From JANQMY01 sp965227095 (GTDB lineage Bacteria; Pseudomonadota; Alphaproteobacteria; JANQMY01), in the NCBI GenBank assembly GCA_965227095.1, contig CBDDFL010000002.1, positions 868,001-932,000 on the forward strand: a stretch of 64,000 nucleotides of DNA. The letters run 5' to 3'. This document shows positions 32,818 to 41,786 of the stretch, piece by piece. Made by a program: the position numbers and the translations under genes. The first letter of the stretch is position 1; each line of letters opens with the position of its first letter. A model generated the notes under the pieces. It was not told the DNA's origin. It worked only from the letters and a program-made list of their open reading frames with translations, and ran no database searches.

Positions 32818-33825
32818 ATGTTCTTTAGAAAAAAACGCCGCTGGGAAATAGACGAACGCGAGGCAACGCCGGAACATGTGTTCTGGAACCGCCGAAAATT
32901 CATCGCGGCGGCCGGGGCCGGTACCGCCGGTGTCGGCGCGATTGGTATTGCGTCTCAGTTTGGACCGTCCATCAACACTGACATTGCGCCACCGGCATTT
33001 GCGTCAACAGAAGAGAGTGACCAGACCGCCCAATACTATCCGTTCGAACCGAATGACCGGTTTGCGCTGGACCGCAATGTGACGGACGAAGAACTGGCGT
33101 CCACTTACAATAATTTCTATGAGTTCGGCTCTCACAAACGGATATCGAACGCGGCCCAAAAGCTGCAGATCCGGCCGTGGGACATCAAGGTGGACGGCGA
33201 GGTGGAACAACCCTTCACGATTGGCATAGACGATCTGGTCAAACGGATGCCGCGGGAAGAACGCTTGTATCGCCACCGGTGCGTGGAAGCCTGGTCGATG
33301 GCGGTGCCTTGGTCTGGGTTTGCGTTAAAGGCTTTCGTGGATTTGGCGCGTCCTCTCTCATCCGCAAAATATGTACGCATGGAAACCTTCAAGGATCCGA
33401 AAGTAGCGTCTGGTCAGCAACAATTTTGGTATCCTTGGCCCTACGTGGAAGGTTTGACCATCGAAGAAGCGACGAACGATTTGGCCTTCATGGTGACAGG
33501 GGTTTACGGCAAACCTTTGGCAAAGCAATTTGGGGCGCCGCTGCGGCTTGCTGTGCCTTGGAAGTACGGCTTTAAGTCGATTAAGTCCATTGTGCGTATT
33601 AGCTTTACCAAAGAAAGGCCAGTCAGTTTCTGGGAAGAAATTCAACCAGCAGAATATGGTTTTTGGGCGAATGTGAACCCGCAGGTGGCTCATCCGCGCT
33701 GGTCCCAGGCGACAGAGCGTGTGTTGGGAACCGGTGAACGTGTGCCCACGCTTTTGTACAATGGGTATGCTGAAGAGGTCGCTCATCTGTATAAAGATCT
33801 TCAAGGCGAAACACTTTACCGCTGA
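32818..33825 (+). CDS. msrP: protein-methionine-sulfoxide reductase catalytic subunit MsrP
   Basis: A 335-aa periplasmic molybdoenzyme (formerly YedY). The N-terminus has a twin-arginine signal (Arg25-Arg26 in WNRRKFIAAAGAG) with a hydrophobic stretch. The molybdenum-coordinating Cys155 is in YRHRCVEAWSMAVPW, and the oxidoreductase fold continues through QFGAPLRLAVPWKYGFKSIKS and the final YNGYAEEVAHLYK. MsrP repairs oxidised methionines in envelope proteins with electrons from the heme membrane protein MsrQ. No msrQ follows; instead the HAD gene begins at the same base where this stop ends. Confidence 0.95.
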   Translation: MFFRKKRRWEIDEREATPEHVFWNRRKFIAAAGAGTAGVGAIGIASQFGPSINTDIAPPAFASTEESDQTAQYYPFEPNDRFALDRNVTDEELASTYNNFYEFGSHKRISNAAQKLQIRPWDIKVDGEVEQPFTIGIDDLVKRMPREERLYRHRCVEAWSMAVPWSGFALKAFVDLARPLSSAKYVRMETFKDPKVASGQQQFWYPWPYVEGLTIEEATNDLAFMVTGVYGKPLAKQFGAPLRLAVPWKYGFKSIKSIVRISFTKERPVSFWEEIQPAEYGFWANVNPQVAHPRWSQATERVLGTGERVPTLLYNGYAEEVAHLYKDLQGETLYR

Positions 33826-34484
33826 TGGCTGCGCGATTGGTCATTTTCGATTGCGACGGCGTATTGGTGGATTCAGAACCCATCTCCAATCGACTCCTGG
33901 CCGATGCGCTGACGGAAATTGGCCTTCCCACCTCATATGAAGAGGCACGCGCCCGATATGTGGGGCGTTCCATGGCGAGTTGCATGGCCATGTTCGAGGA
34001 GCAGCTGGGCCATGCCTTGCCGGACACGTGGTTGGACGATCTGCAGGCAAAAACATTTGCGCGGCTCAAAGCGGAGGTTCAACCCGTAACGGGGGTCGAA
34101 AACGTCATCCGACATGCCCAAGGACAGGGGTTGGCCATTTGTGTGGCGTCGTCAGGCGGCTTGGACAAGATTTCATTGACCCTGACGGCGACGGGGCTGA
34201 AACCCTTATTCGATCCCCATATTTTCTCGGCGTCTATGGTGGACCGTGGAAAACCCCATCCAGATCTGTTTTTGCACGCGGCTGCTGAAATGAAGGTCGA
34301 CCCGGCTGATGCCATTGTTATTGAGGACAGCGTTCCGGGCGTTACGGCCGCCGTGGCGGCGGGCATGGCCGCGTTTGCCTATGCAGGTGATCCCCATGCC
34401 GACAGGGATGCGCTCGAAGCCGCCGGTGGCATTCTCTTTTCGTCCATGGCGGAAATTCAGGCTGCTTTAAACGAAAATGGCTGA
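33825..34484 (+). CDS. HAD-family phosphatase (beta-phosphoglucomutase/GPH-like)
   Basis: A 219-aa HAD hydrolase with cap domain. Motif I is VIFDCDGVLVDSE (nucleophile Asp9, acid/base Asp11), motif II is the Ser in VASSGGLDKI, motif III the Lys in MVDRGKPHPD and motif IV IVIEDSVPGV. The cap helices lie between residues 16 and 85. The substrate could be a sugar phosphate or phosphoglycolate; sequence alone does not decide. Its ATG shares one base with the msrP stop, indicating translational coupling to an otherwise unrelated gene. Confidence 0.92.
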   Translation: MAARLVIFDCDGVLVDSEPISNRLLADALTEIGLPTSYEEARARYVGRSMASCMAMFEEQLGHALPDTWLDDLQAKTFARLKAEVQPVTGVENVIRHAQGQGLAICVASSGGLDKISLTLTATGLKPLFDPHIFSASMVDRGKPHPDLFLHAAAEMKVDPADAIVIEDSVPGVTAAVAAGMAAFAYAGDPHADRDALEAAGGILFSSMAEIQAALNENG

Positions 34485-34715
34485 ACCGGGGGGGACCGGT
34501 CCAGCCAAGGTTTAGGGAAGCTCATGTCAATGACATGAAGGAGCCAACACAGGTTGCGTGGGTAAGGTTAGCTCCGGCAAAGTCGGAAGGGAGGGTATCC
34601 AACTTGCGAATTGCTGCTGAGCAGCAATCATGGGGGGGAGATAGGCCTGTTGCTTGTGGGTTACAAGAGGTGTGGCGCAACCCACATATGCAAACAGCGC
34701 AGATCTAAGCGCAGA
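34485..34715. other. 231-bp intergenic region with several hairpins
   Basis: No gene is seen. The region carries CATGTCAATGACATG (34524-34538) and the 19-bp palindrome ATTGCTGCTGAGCAGCAAT (34610-34628). It lies between the convergent HAD and LysR genes, so the hairpins may serve termination or a small RNA. Confidence 0.45.
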
Positions 34716-35606
34716 CTAGTATTGCCAACCACGTATTTTTCCGAGCAAAAAGTCCCGGAAAACTGCGACTCTTTTAGAGTTTCGCATGGGTTCCGCATAG
34801 ACGAAATAGGTCTCGATTGTGGGCGCCGAGACGTTTTCCATGACCCGAACGAGGTTCTGATTGTTGGCGGCGATGTAATCGGGCAACACCGCGATTCCGG
34901 CCCCGCTCTCAACGGCCCCCAACACCCCATAAACATGATTAATCGTGACCGCTGGTTTGCGCGGGGGGCGTCCTTCGCGGCCCACTTCCAGCAGCCAATT
35001 GACGCTTTTCAAGGGCTCTGGGACGTTTTCACCAAAGCCAATGATGGGATGATCTTTGATGGCTTCAACGCTCTGCGGAGCGCCGCGCCGTTCGACATAA
35101 CTGCGGGCCGCATAGACATGATAATGCACGGAGACTAGACGCCGGTGGATGAGATCCGGCTGAACCGGCGCGCCAGGCCGCAACGCCACATCCGCATGGC
35201 CACGCGACAGATCAAGCTCCGTGTCCGTCAGCATGAGATTGACTTCAATGTCCGGATAGATCTGGTTGAACTCGCCAATAAACGGGGACAGCCAAAACGA
35301 TCCAAGTCCAATGGACGCGGTAATGCTGAGCGGGCCGCGCGGGATGTCGCCACTGTCCACCAATTGTTGTTCCGCATTCTTGATGCGGACCGTCACGTCT
35401 TGGGTTGTGCGGTGTAACAGCTCGCCCTGTTCGGTCAGGGTGAGGCCCCGTGCATGGCGATGAAACAATGATGTCTTTAAATCTTCCTCGAGCGCGCTGA
35501 TTTGGCGGCTGACGGCGGACTGACTCAAATTCAGGGTGTCGCCGGCATGTGTAAAACTGCCAGCGTTGGCGACAGCATGAAAAATGCGAAGCTTGTCCCA
35601 ATCCAT
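34716..35606 (-). CDS. LysR family transcriptional regulator
   Basis: A 296-aa LysR regulator. The winged HTH is at residues 1-60 (FHAVANAGSFTHAGDTLNLSQ, then SAVSRQISALEEDLKTSLFHR), followed by a linker helix and a two-lobed effector domain (ITASIGLGSFWLSPFIGEFNQ). It lies 59 bp downstream of trxB on the same strand, an arrangement common in Alphaproteobacteria, so it is probably cotranscribed with thioredoxin reductase. The effector is unknown; a redox-linked one would fit. Confidence 0.92.
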   Translation of the reverse strand: MDWDKLRIFHAVANAGSFTHAGDTLNLSQSAVSRQISALEEDLKTSLFHRHARGLTLTEQGELLHRTTQDVTVRIKNAEQQLVDSGDIPRGPLSITASIGLGSFWLSPFIGEFNQIYPDIEVNLMLTDTELDLSRGHADVALRPGAPVQPDLIHRRLVSVHYHVYAARSYVERRGAPQSVEAIKDHPIIGFGENVPEPLKSVNWLLEVGREGRPPRKPAVTINHVYGVLGAVESGAGIAVLPDYIAANNQNLVRVMENVSAPTIETYFVYAEPMRNSKRVAVFRDFLLGKIRGWQY

Positions 35607-35665
35607 TTAGGTGACCTCTAGGTCAAATCTGGTTGCGTGTGGTTGGAGAGTTTTTAACCGTTGGT

Positions 35666-36634
35666 CTATTCAGCGGCTTGTGGGCGCGCTGTTTCCTGCT
35701 CCGCCAGGAATTTTTCGGATTCCAGTGCCGCCATGCAGCCCATGCCGGCGGCGGTTACCGCTTGGCGATAAATCTTGTCTTTCACATCGCCTGCGGCATA
35801 GACGCCGGGAATGTTGGTGGCCGTTGAATCCGGTTGCGTAAGGATATAGCCCCCTTCATCCATCTCAAGCTTGCCGTCAAAGATTTCCGTTGCCGGTTTG
35901 TGACCAATCGCGACAAACACGCCGTCCGTGGGGTGTTCGGTCACGTCACCCGTTTTGATGTTCTTGATTCTCACACCCGTCACGCCCAACGGGTCTTCCG
36001 TGCCCTGAACTTCCTCCAGCACACTGTCCCACATCACATCGATCTTTGGGTGGTCCAGCAGGCGCTGCTGCAAGATCTTTTCAGCACGCAGAGAATCCCG
36101 CCGATGCACCAGCGTCACCTTGCTTGCGAATGTGGTAAGGAAGAGGGCTTCTTCGACGGCCGTATTGCCACCGCCGATAACGAACACTTCTTTGTCGCGA
36201 TAGAAGAAGCCGTCGCAGGTGGCGCAGGCTGAGACTCCGAAGCCTTTGAACTTCTCCTCTGACGGCAGGTCTAGCCATTTGGCTTGAGCGCCTGTGCTGA
36301 TGATCAGCGCGTCGGCTGTGTAAATCTGCCCGCCGTCTCCGGTCAGCTTGAAGGGGCGTACCGTCATGTCCACGTCAACAATTGTGTCGTGGACAATATT
36401 TGTGCCCATGGCTTTTGCTTGGCCTTCCATCTGTTCCATCAGCCACGGGCCTTGAATGGCATCCGCGAAGCCTGGGTAGTTTTCCACATCCGTGGTGATG
36501 GTTAGCTGCCCGCCCGGTTGAATACCCGCGATCACCGTTGGTTCCAGCAGCGCTCGGGCGCTGTAGATTGCTGCCGTGTACCCGGCAGGGCCGCTTCCAA
36601 TGATGATGACTTTGCTATGCTGGATGTCTGACAC
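35666..36634 (-). CDS. trxB: thioredoxin-disulfide reductase
   Basis: A 322-aa FAD/NADPH enzyme that reduces thioredoxin. It shows the FAD Rossmann motif IIGSGPAGYTAAIYSARA, the redox-active dithiol ACATCDGFFYRD, the NADPH motif VIGGGNTAVEEALFLT, HRRDSLRAEKIL and the C-terminal GVYAAGDVKDKIYRQAVTAAG. The start is a GTG with GGAGACC about 9 bp upstream. LysR follows in the same direction. The length and motif order are exactly those of bacterial low-molecular-weight TrxB. Confidence 0.96.
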   Translation of the reverse strand: MSDIQHSKVIIIGSGPAGYTAAIYSARALLEPTVIAGIQPGGQLTITTDVENYPGFADAIQGPWLMEQMEGQAKAMGTNIVHDTIVDVDMTVRPFKLTGDGGQIYTADALIISTGAQAKWLDLPSEEKFKGFGVSACATCDGFFYRDKEVFVIGGGNTAVEEALFLTTFASKVTLVHRRDSLRAEKILQQRLLDHPKIDVMWDSVLEEVQGTEDPLGVTGVRIKNIKTGDVTEHPTDGVFVAIGHKPATEIFDGKLEMDEGGYILTQPDSTATNIPGVYAAGDVKDKIYRQAVTAAGMGCMAALESEKFLAEQETARPQAAE

Positions 36635-36756
36635 GGGGTGGTCTCCGCTGGCTCACTGGCGTTTTTGATTTTGACTGTTTTGAAGTCGACAGGGCCATAG
36701 GTAAAGGTCCCGTTCTGGACCTTCAAGTGCAAAAGCCTATTTTGTGTCTCGGACGA

Positions 36757-38742
36757 TCAAAAACCGAACATATGGTCCAGACAGAAGCTTTCATCGCCAT
36801 TCAGCAGCCCGTGATAGCCGAAGAGGCGGCAGGTGGTGTCTCTGATGACAATATAGGCGCCTGGCCCGGCCTTTTGGCGCGTGGGGGCGTCAAACACTTC
36901 ATGATAGGTCCAAAAACGGCTGCCGCCGCAGGGGATTGCCAGTTTCGTCTCGGCGATCATGTCCCCGTTTTGGGTATGAAGGTACAACGTGGTGTCGCTG
37001 CGATCATGCCAGGGCAGAGATGCCGGATAGATCAAGTGACACAGCGAATCGATCTCTTTTCCCGGCACTTGGGTATCGCCCAGGCGCAGAAACAGGCGCG
37101 TGGTGAGCCCAGGGGGCTTGTTGTTATAACTTTGCGGTTCATCCTTATAGATGGACGCAGTGTTAAAAATATGCGCACCGAATATGGTCTCCGACACATG
37201 CCCGCTGTTGCGCTGTTCGAAACGGCCCAGCGCATGCAGCCATCCATCCGCCTCGCCGCCGTCGCGAAAATCGTACAGAAATTCCACATGCCCATGGCCA
37301 GAAGGAAGCTCTGTATTCGCCTCTTTAAGCCACTGATCGATGGACACGCACACGGTATCCTGACGTTTGACACGCCCTAGAAATTTGCTGGCCGTTGTTT
37401 CACCGGAGGCATCGATTAAGTCGATCCGTATGGGAAGTTCTTTTTGACTGCGCGCCATGGGTGTCGGTAACGCGTCCGTCGAAAATCGGTCGAGCGGCGG
37501 CACGGGAAGAGGCATGATATAGCCCTTGCCCATAAGCGCACTCAATTCGGGAATGAACGGATCAGGTTCCAGATCGGTGCGTTCCACATTGGCGTGGGCA
37601 ATACGCCGCCGCTGTTCATTGCCCTTCGTCACGACGCATTCATATCGGGGGCGGACAAAGTGGCGGCCCGCATCGATTTCTAACTGCTCTGGCCACTGAA
37701 TATCTGGCACCAGTCTGGAAATATCCAGCGGATAGGTGGCGTAGGGGCCGATTTCTTCGGTCAAGACACCGCCACCTTCATGACCCATTTTGTTAATCTT
37801 GACGGCGCCCGCGGGAATGGGAGCGGGGTGCGAGTTTTGGACAAACAGCGTAATGGTCTCGCCTGGTTTGGGCGCGGGAAGACCGGCATAGTAATCCGCC
37901 GGCCAGGCATTGGCATCATGATTACAAGACAGCGCACGACCGTCATTGCCATAGGTATCAAGCGCATATTTGACGATGTCGTGCCCGGCTATACCGATGG
38001 CATGAATGAAGAGCGAGCCACAAAAATCGTCCAGACCAAATTTCTGTCGAACGTCCCGGCTGTCGATTGTGATCAAGGCACCGGGCTTGCCGGCAGAGGC
38101 GCGCCATGTAGCCAGCGTCTCGCCATTGCCGTCAAACAAATGAAAATACAGCTCCGGATTTTGCGCGCCATGCAGACCCCAGTAATTCGCGGTTGTTACG
38201 CGCGTATGCAACTCTCCGTCTGGGCCGCTTGCCACATCCCGCAACAGGGCATAGTTGGTGGCGAAGTTAAGTGGCGCCAAGTACTTTTTCGTGTCGGTGA
38301 GCATGTCGTCCGGCAAGCGCATGGCATCCAGCGTAATGACGTCCGCGCCATCGGGAATAAGGTGGTGCAGTGGGGCAAATTGTGTATCCCAGTCATAAGC
38401 GACGACGAACACAGTCTTTGCCTTTGTCGTTGCAAGTTTTGATGCAGGCTTAGCCGCAACACCTTGAAACGACGTGGACAGATCTTCGATACGCTGAACA
38501 AAATAGTCCTCTACCTTGCTCCCCGAAATATCAAAGAATGCATTGAAATTGCCGATCGCACAGGTGGGATCGAATATCGCGAGACTGTCGGCCGACGACA
38601 GTTTGGCGGCCAAAGCCTGCCCCATTTGCACGCTTGCGGGGTGACCGAGCGCTTTAAACAGCGTTTGGCCGCCGGGATTGTTGCCGGGCCGCCAGCCGTC
38701 ACTAAGGTCGGCGTTTTTGAAGGTTTCAATTTTCAGCGCCAT
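36757..38742 (-). CDS. unrecognised 661-aa protein, operonic with ELM1-like gene
   Basis: A large soluble protein with no family I recognise. The N-terminal part (1-120) contains FDPTCAIGNFNAFFDISG and a hydrophobic VFVVAYDWDTQF strand. The middle is rich in beta-strand phrases with aromatic residues (YWGLHGAQNPELYFHLFDG, ATYPLDISRLVPDIQW) and has carbohydrate-binding-like character. The C-terminus has GRFEQRNSGHVSETIFGAHIFN, LCHLIYPASLPWHDRSDT and ends FGYHGLLNGDESFCLDH. There is no signal peptide or membrane helix. It has a good ribosome site (AGGGGTAGAG) and starts 21 bp after the ELM1-like stop, so the two genes are cotranscribed. Confidence 0.8.
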   Translation of the reverse strand: MALKIETFKNADLSDGWRPGNNPGGQTLFKALGHPASVQMGQALAAKLSSADSLAIFDPTCAIGNFNAFFDISGSKVEDYFVQRIEDLSTSFQGVAAKPASKLATTKAKTVFVVAYDWDTQFAPLHHLIPDGADVITLDAMRLPDDMLTDTKKYLAPLNFATNYALLRDVASGPDGELHTRVTTANYWGLHGAQNPELYFHLFDGNGETLATWRASAGKPGALITIDSRDVRQKFGLDDFCGSLFIHAIGIAGHDIVKYALDTYGNDGRALSCNHDANAWPADYYAGLPAPKPGETITLFVQNSHPAPIPAGAVKINKMGHEGGGVLTEEIGPYATYPLDISRLVPDIQWPEQLEIDAGRHFVRPRYECVVTKGNEQRRRIAHANVERTDLEPDPFIPELSALMGKGYIMPLPVPPLDRFSTDALPTPMARSQKELPIRIDLIDASGETTASKFLGRVKRQDTVCVSIDQWLKEANTELPSGHGHVEFLYDFRDGGEADGWLHALGRFEQRNSGHVSETIFGAHIFNTASIYKDEPQSYNNKPPGLTTRLFLRLGDTQVPGKEIDSLCHLIYPASLPWHDRSDTTLYLHTQNGDMIAETKLAIPCGGSRFWTYHEVFDAPTRQKAGPGAYIVIRDTTCRLFGYHGLLNGDESFCLDHMFGF

Positions 38743-38763
38743 GAACTCTACCCCTGCTGCGCG

Positions 38764-39828
38764 TCACGTGGTGGCGGACGGGTCGGCTATTCCCATGGCC
38801 GCTCTAATTCTTTCTGCAATTTTCTCCGTATCATTAACCGGCGCATACGACCAGCTTTCAAGTGACGCAGCCAGTGGCTTTGTGGCGCCATGCTGGGTCA
38901 TTTGAGCGTGAAATTGGTCAAAACGCGCCGAGCGGCCGGCCAATTGAAAAACATGGACGGGTTTTCCCGTGCCAGACGCTTCGGTGACCATGTTGACGGA
39001 ATCTCCGGTCACCACCACATGATCTGCCGCGCCCAAAAAAGCGAAATAGGGATTGTCACCCTTCCCATCCCAGAAGAGTTGGGGCAGGCCATCAAGCCGC
39101 TGGCGCAAAATGTGAGTGACACTTTCCGGTGTCCGGCGGGAGGGGGTAATCAGCAAGCTGCCGCCCGATTGGGTTGCAGCAGCGTGGAGCAGGTCTCCCA
39201 ATTCCCGGGCTTTGTCATCCGTAAATTCGTAAGCCTTACTCTTTCCCCCAAGAAGCACCGTGATTAGGGGGCGCGGCAGATCCGGATGGGACTTAAGCAT
39301 CGGCATGTCAAACGGGTCTGCTAGTTTTTCCGGAGTCACACGATGCGGTGCCCCCATGGTGACCACCACGTTTGAACCGGAAATATTGTCATGAATCGGT
39401 GCGGCGATGAGGTCGAAATAGCGAAACGATGTCTTCGGGTTTTGGATGTGCACCGTATACGTGGCGCCCAAAGACCGTCTCTTAATCGCAATGGATAAGG
39501 GAATACTGTGGCGCCCAGTGGTGACCAGCAAACGGGGCCAAGGGGGCACCAATAGGTCGCCGGTATCGTCCAAACGTTTCAGCGGATCAAATCGTAATTG
39601 GCGAGGCAGCCATTTCCATGGTTTTCGTGTTTGAACGCGTTTTACGACAATTGGAAACCCCATGGCTTCGGCAACGGCCAAACTCTGATTCTCCATGCCG
39701 ATAGAGCCATCGGTCAGAACCCAGGTCTCATTGCTTGTGTGTACCGTGGAGGTTGATATTGGCTGCCCGTCGGTTATTTTGTGTCGCCTTCTCGCAGGAT
39801 TCTTGTGAGCTTTGCGCCTTACTAGCAA
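38764..39828 (-). CDS. ELM1/DUF1022-family protein
   Basis: A 354-aa protein of the ELM1 family, named for a plant mitochondrial-fission factor but widespread in Alphaproteobacteria and of unknown bacterial role. The fold resembles GT-B glycosyltransferases: TWVLTDGSIGMENQSLAVAEAMG, LLVTTGRHSIPLSIAIKR, VHIQNPKTSFRYFDLIAAPIHD, ITVLLGGKSKAYEFTDDKARE and DHVVVTGDSVNMVTEASGTGKPVHVF. The start is uncertain: the frame reaches a TTG at 39828 and no ATG or GTG candidate lies before the conserved part. The downstream partner is the 661-aa unrecognised protein. A sugar-transfer or envelope role would fit the fold. Confidence 0.85.
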   Translation of the reverse strand: MLVRRKAHKNPARRRHKITDGQPISTSTVHTSNETWVLTDGSIGMENQSLAVAEAMGFPIVVKRVQTRKPWKWLPRQLRFDPLKRLDDTGDLLVPPWPRLLVTTGRHSIPLSIAIKRRSLGATYTVHIQNPKTSFRYFDLIAAPIHDNISGSNVVVTMGAPHRVTPEKLADPFDMPMLKSHPDLPRPLITVLLGGKSKAYEFTDDKARELGDLLHAAATQSGGSLLITPSRRTPESVTHILRQRLDGLPQLFWDGKGDNPYFAFLGAADHVVVTGDSVNMVTEASGTGKPVHVFQLAGRSARFDQFHAQMTQHGATKPLAASLESWSYAPVNDTEKIAERIRAAMGIADPSATT

Positions 39829-39915
39829 TTAATCTCTGCAAGGGGGCAATTTTATTGCGTGGTGCGACAGGATTGCGGTCTAATGCACCCCGAAATTACC
39901 GGCGGTAGTACGAAA

Positions 39916-40428
39916 ATGCAGCGTGTGAAATTGGACGACATTGATTGGAAGATTCTGGCCGAACTTCAGGCAGACGGCCGGATCACCAATGTTGAGCTTG
40001 CAAAGCGGGTGGGCGTGTCCGCACCACCTTGTTTACGTCGTGTCCGCGCCCTGGAAGAGGCCGGTTTCGTCCGCGGGTATCACGCGGATCTGGACCCGAA
40101 ATTGCTGGGATTTGAGGTGACCGTTTTTGCCATGGTCGGGCTCCACAAACAGGCTGAATCCGACCTTCAAGCATTTGAAGCGCTGGTGGAAAGCTGGCCC
40201 ATCGTCCGCGAATGTCACATGTTAAATGGGGAAATTGATTTCATTCTGAAATGTGTCGCCCACGATTTGTCTGAGTTTCAGTCCTTTCTGACCGAAAACT
40301 TGACCTCGGCGGAGAATGTGGAAAGCGTCAAAACCTCTCTGACGATACGCACCAGCAAGCAAAGCGCTGGCATACCCATTACTCCGCCAAATGCGTCGGC
40401 TGCAAATGCAAAAGCCGTTGCCTCCTAA
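39916..40428 (+). CDS. Lrp/AsnC family transcriptional regulator
   Basis: A 170-aa regulator with an N-terminal HTH (LDDIDWKILAELQADGRITN, then VELAKRVGVSAPPCLRRVRALE) and a C-terminal RAM ligand-binding domain (VTVFAMVGLHKQAESD and ECHMLNGEIDFILKCVAHD). Members sense amino acids and form octamers. The ATG at 39916 is preferred because the HTH begins right after it; the frame is open to 39859. It is divergent from the ELM1 gene and close to trxB, a familiar alphaproteobacterial neighbourhood. The C-terminus is Ala-rich and extends slightly beyond the usual length. Confidence 0.92.
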   Translation: MQRVKLDDIDWKILAELQADGRITNVELAKRVGVSAPPCLRRVRALEEAGFVRGYHADLDPKLLGFEVTVFAMVGLHKQAESDLQAFEALVESWPIVRECHMLNGEIDFILKCVAHDLSEFQSFLTENLTSAENVESVKTSLTIRTSKQSAGIPITPPNASAANAKAVAS

Positions 40429-40542
40429 GGTGCCGCGACGAAGCAGCGCCCGGTTAACCATAGAAAAGATTTGAAGAACTAAGCCGTACCGGCTGACCGC
40501 CGCCCGTGGTATTTTGGGGTCGGTATTGGTGGAGCAGGTCTT

Positions 40543-41139
40543 TTGAAACAGCAGAAAACAGTTTGCCTTGCGGTTTCTTTGGTGATGGCAACGGTGATCC
40601 TGTGTGGTCCTGTGGTTGCGGCAAAGGGTGCATTGCGAATCAATCCGGACAGACCGGCGATTGTGCCCAAGGGGTTTATCTCTTTTTGTTTTCGACAGCC
40701 CGAATACTGTCTACCGTCTGAGCCTCAGACGGTGGCAATGGATGATGGCCGGTGGAGTGAGCTAAAGTCGGTTAACAGTCTTTACAATGTCACTGTTTCT
40801 CCGATCACGGATCATCAGCGCCATGGCGTTCAAGAGCGTTGGGAGCACGCCGACAAATTTGGCGACTGTGAAGACTATGTTCTAGCGAAAAAATCACATC
40901 TTGTGGCAACCGGCTGGCCGCGCAGCAGCTTACTGATTGCGGTGGTGGACATTCCAAAAGCACCGATCTTAGAGCGGCGGCACGCTGTCCTCCTTGTCAA
41001 AAGCACAGATGGCATTCTCGTGCTGGATAACAGGGCGCCAGACGTAAAGTCTTGGGAAGATGTCGACTACAAGTGGATTTCGGTGCAATCCGGAAGCAAT
41101 CCGTATGTCTGGCACCGGGTGGATCGGGGCGAAAACTAG
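40543..41139 (+). CDS. transglutaminase-like cysteine peptidase (BTLCP/DUF920), secreted
   Basis: A 198-aa exported protein. A signal peptide (KTVCLAVSLVMATVILCGPVVA) is followed by the papain-like core: the Cys in FGDCEDYVLAKKSHL, His in RRHAVLLVKS and Asp in GILVLDNRAPD. This matches the bacterial transglutaminase-like cysteine proteinases; its LapG relatives cleave a large adhesin in response to c-di-GMP. No LapD or adhesin gene is near, so that role is not supported here. It stands alone, convergent with greA. Confidence 0.9.
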   Translation: MKQQKTVCLAVSLVMATVILCGPVVAAKGALRINPDRPAIVPKGFISFCFRQPEYCLPSEPQTVAMDDGRWSELKSVNSLYNVTVSPITDHQRHGVQERWEHADKFGDCEDYVLAKKSHLVATGWPRSSLLIAVVDIPKAPILERRHAVLLVKSTDGILVLDNRAPDVKSWEDVDYKWISVQSGSNPYVWHRVDRGEN

Positions 41140-41155
41140 CCGCCCCGAAACAGTG

Positions 41156-41629
41156 TTAGACGAACTGAACTTTCAGAATCTCGTAGGATCTGCCACCGCC
41201 CGGTGTTGCGACCTCGACGCTGTCTCCGACAGATTTACCGATCAAGCTACGGGCGATCGGCGAGGAAATCGATATGCGCCCCTCTTTCACGTCGGCTTCG
41301 AAGTCACCAACGATTTGGTAGCTGCTCTCTTCGTCTGTATCTTCATCAACGACCGTCACCGTCGCACCGAACTTCACCGTCGAGCCGGTAAGCTTTGCAA
41401 CATCGATAACCTCAGCACGGCTGATCTTGTCTTCCAGCTCTAAAACGCGGCCTTCGATAAAGCCTTGGCGTTCCTTTGCTGCGTGGTATTCAGCATTTTC
41501 GGACAGGTCGCCATGCTCACGGGCTTCCGCAATGGCTTTAATCACTGCAGGGCGCTCGACTGTCTTAAGGTGCTTTATTTCTTCTTCCATGCGGTCGTAA
41601 CCGCCGGCCGTCATAGGGATTCTTTCCAT
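41156..41629 (-). CDS. greA: transcription elongation factor GreA
   Basis: A 157-aa GreA. The N-terminal coiled coil (YDRMEEEIKHLKTVERPAVI, then IAEAREHGDLSENAEYHAAKE) carries the conserved acidic tip DLSENAEY, which promotes cleavage of backtracked RNA, and the C-terminal FKBP-like domain ends ISSPIARSLIGKSVGDSVEV. It lies downstream of carAB on the same strand after a 157-bp gap; that order is common in Alphaproteobacteria. Confidence 0.96.
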   Translation of the reverse strand: MERIPMTAGGYDRMEEEIKHLKTVERPAVIKAIAEAREHGDLSENAEYHAAKERQGFIEGRVLELEDKISRAEVIDVAKLTGSTVKFGATVTVVDEDTDEESSYQIVGDFEADVKEGRISISSPIARSLIGKSVGDSVEVATPGGGRSYEILKVQFV

Positions 41630-41786
41630 AGTCTACCGATCTTCGTCCATCGACATTAAAAACCCGCCAATCAAGACATCTTTCCCGTCCTTCCCAAGTT
41701 AATGAGAAGTAAACGGGTGGTCTTGTCTTGGTCGGAGGGATAGAGGACCACCTGTCGTTTAAATGTTCGGGTGATCCGCTACCAAG

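Noticed and set aside
40543..41139. A LapG-LapD-adhesin system around the BTLCP peptidase
   Set aside because: No c-di-GMP receptor or giant adhesin gene is nearby, so only the peptidase family is claimed.
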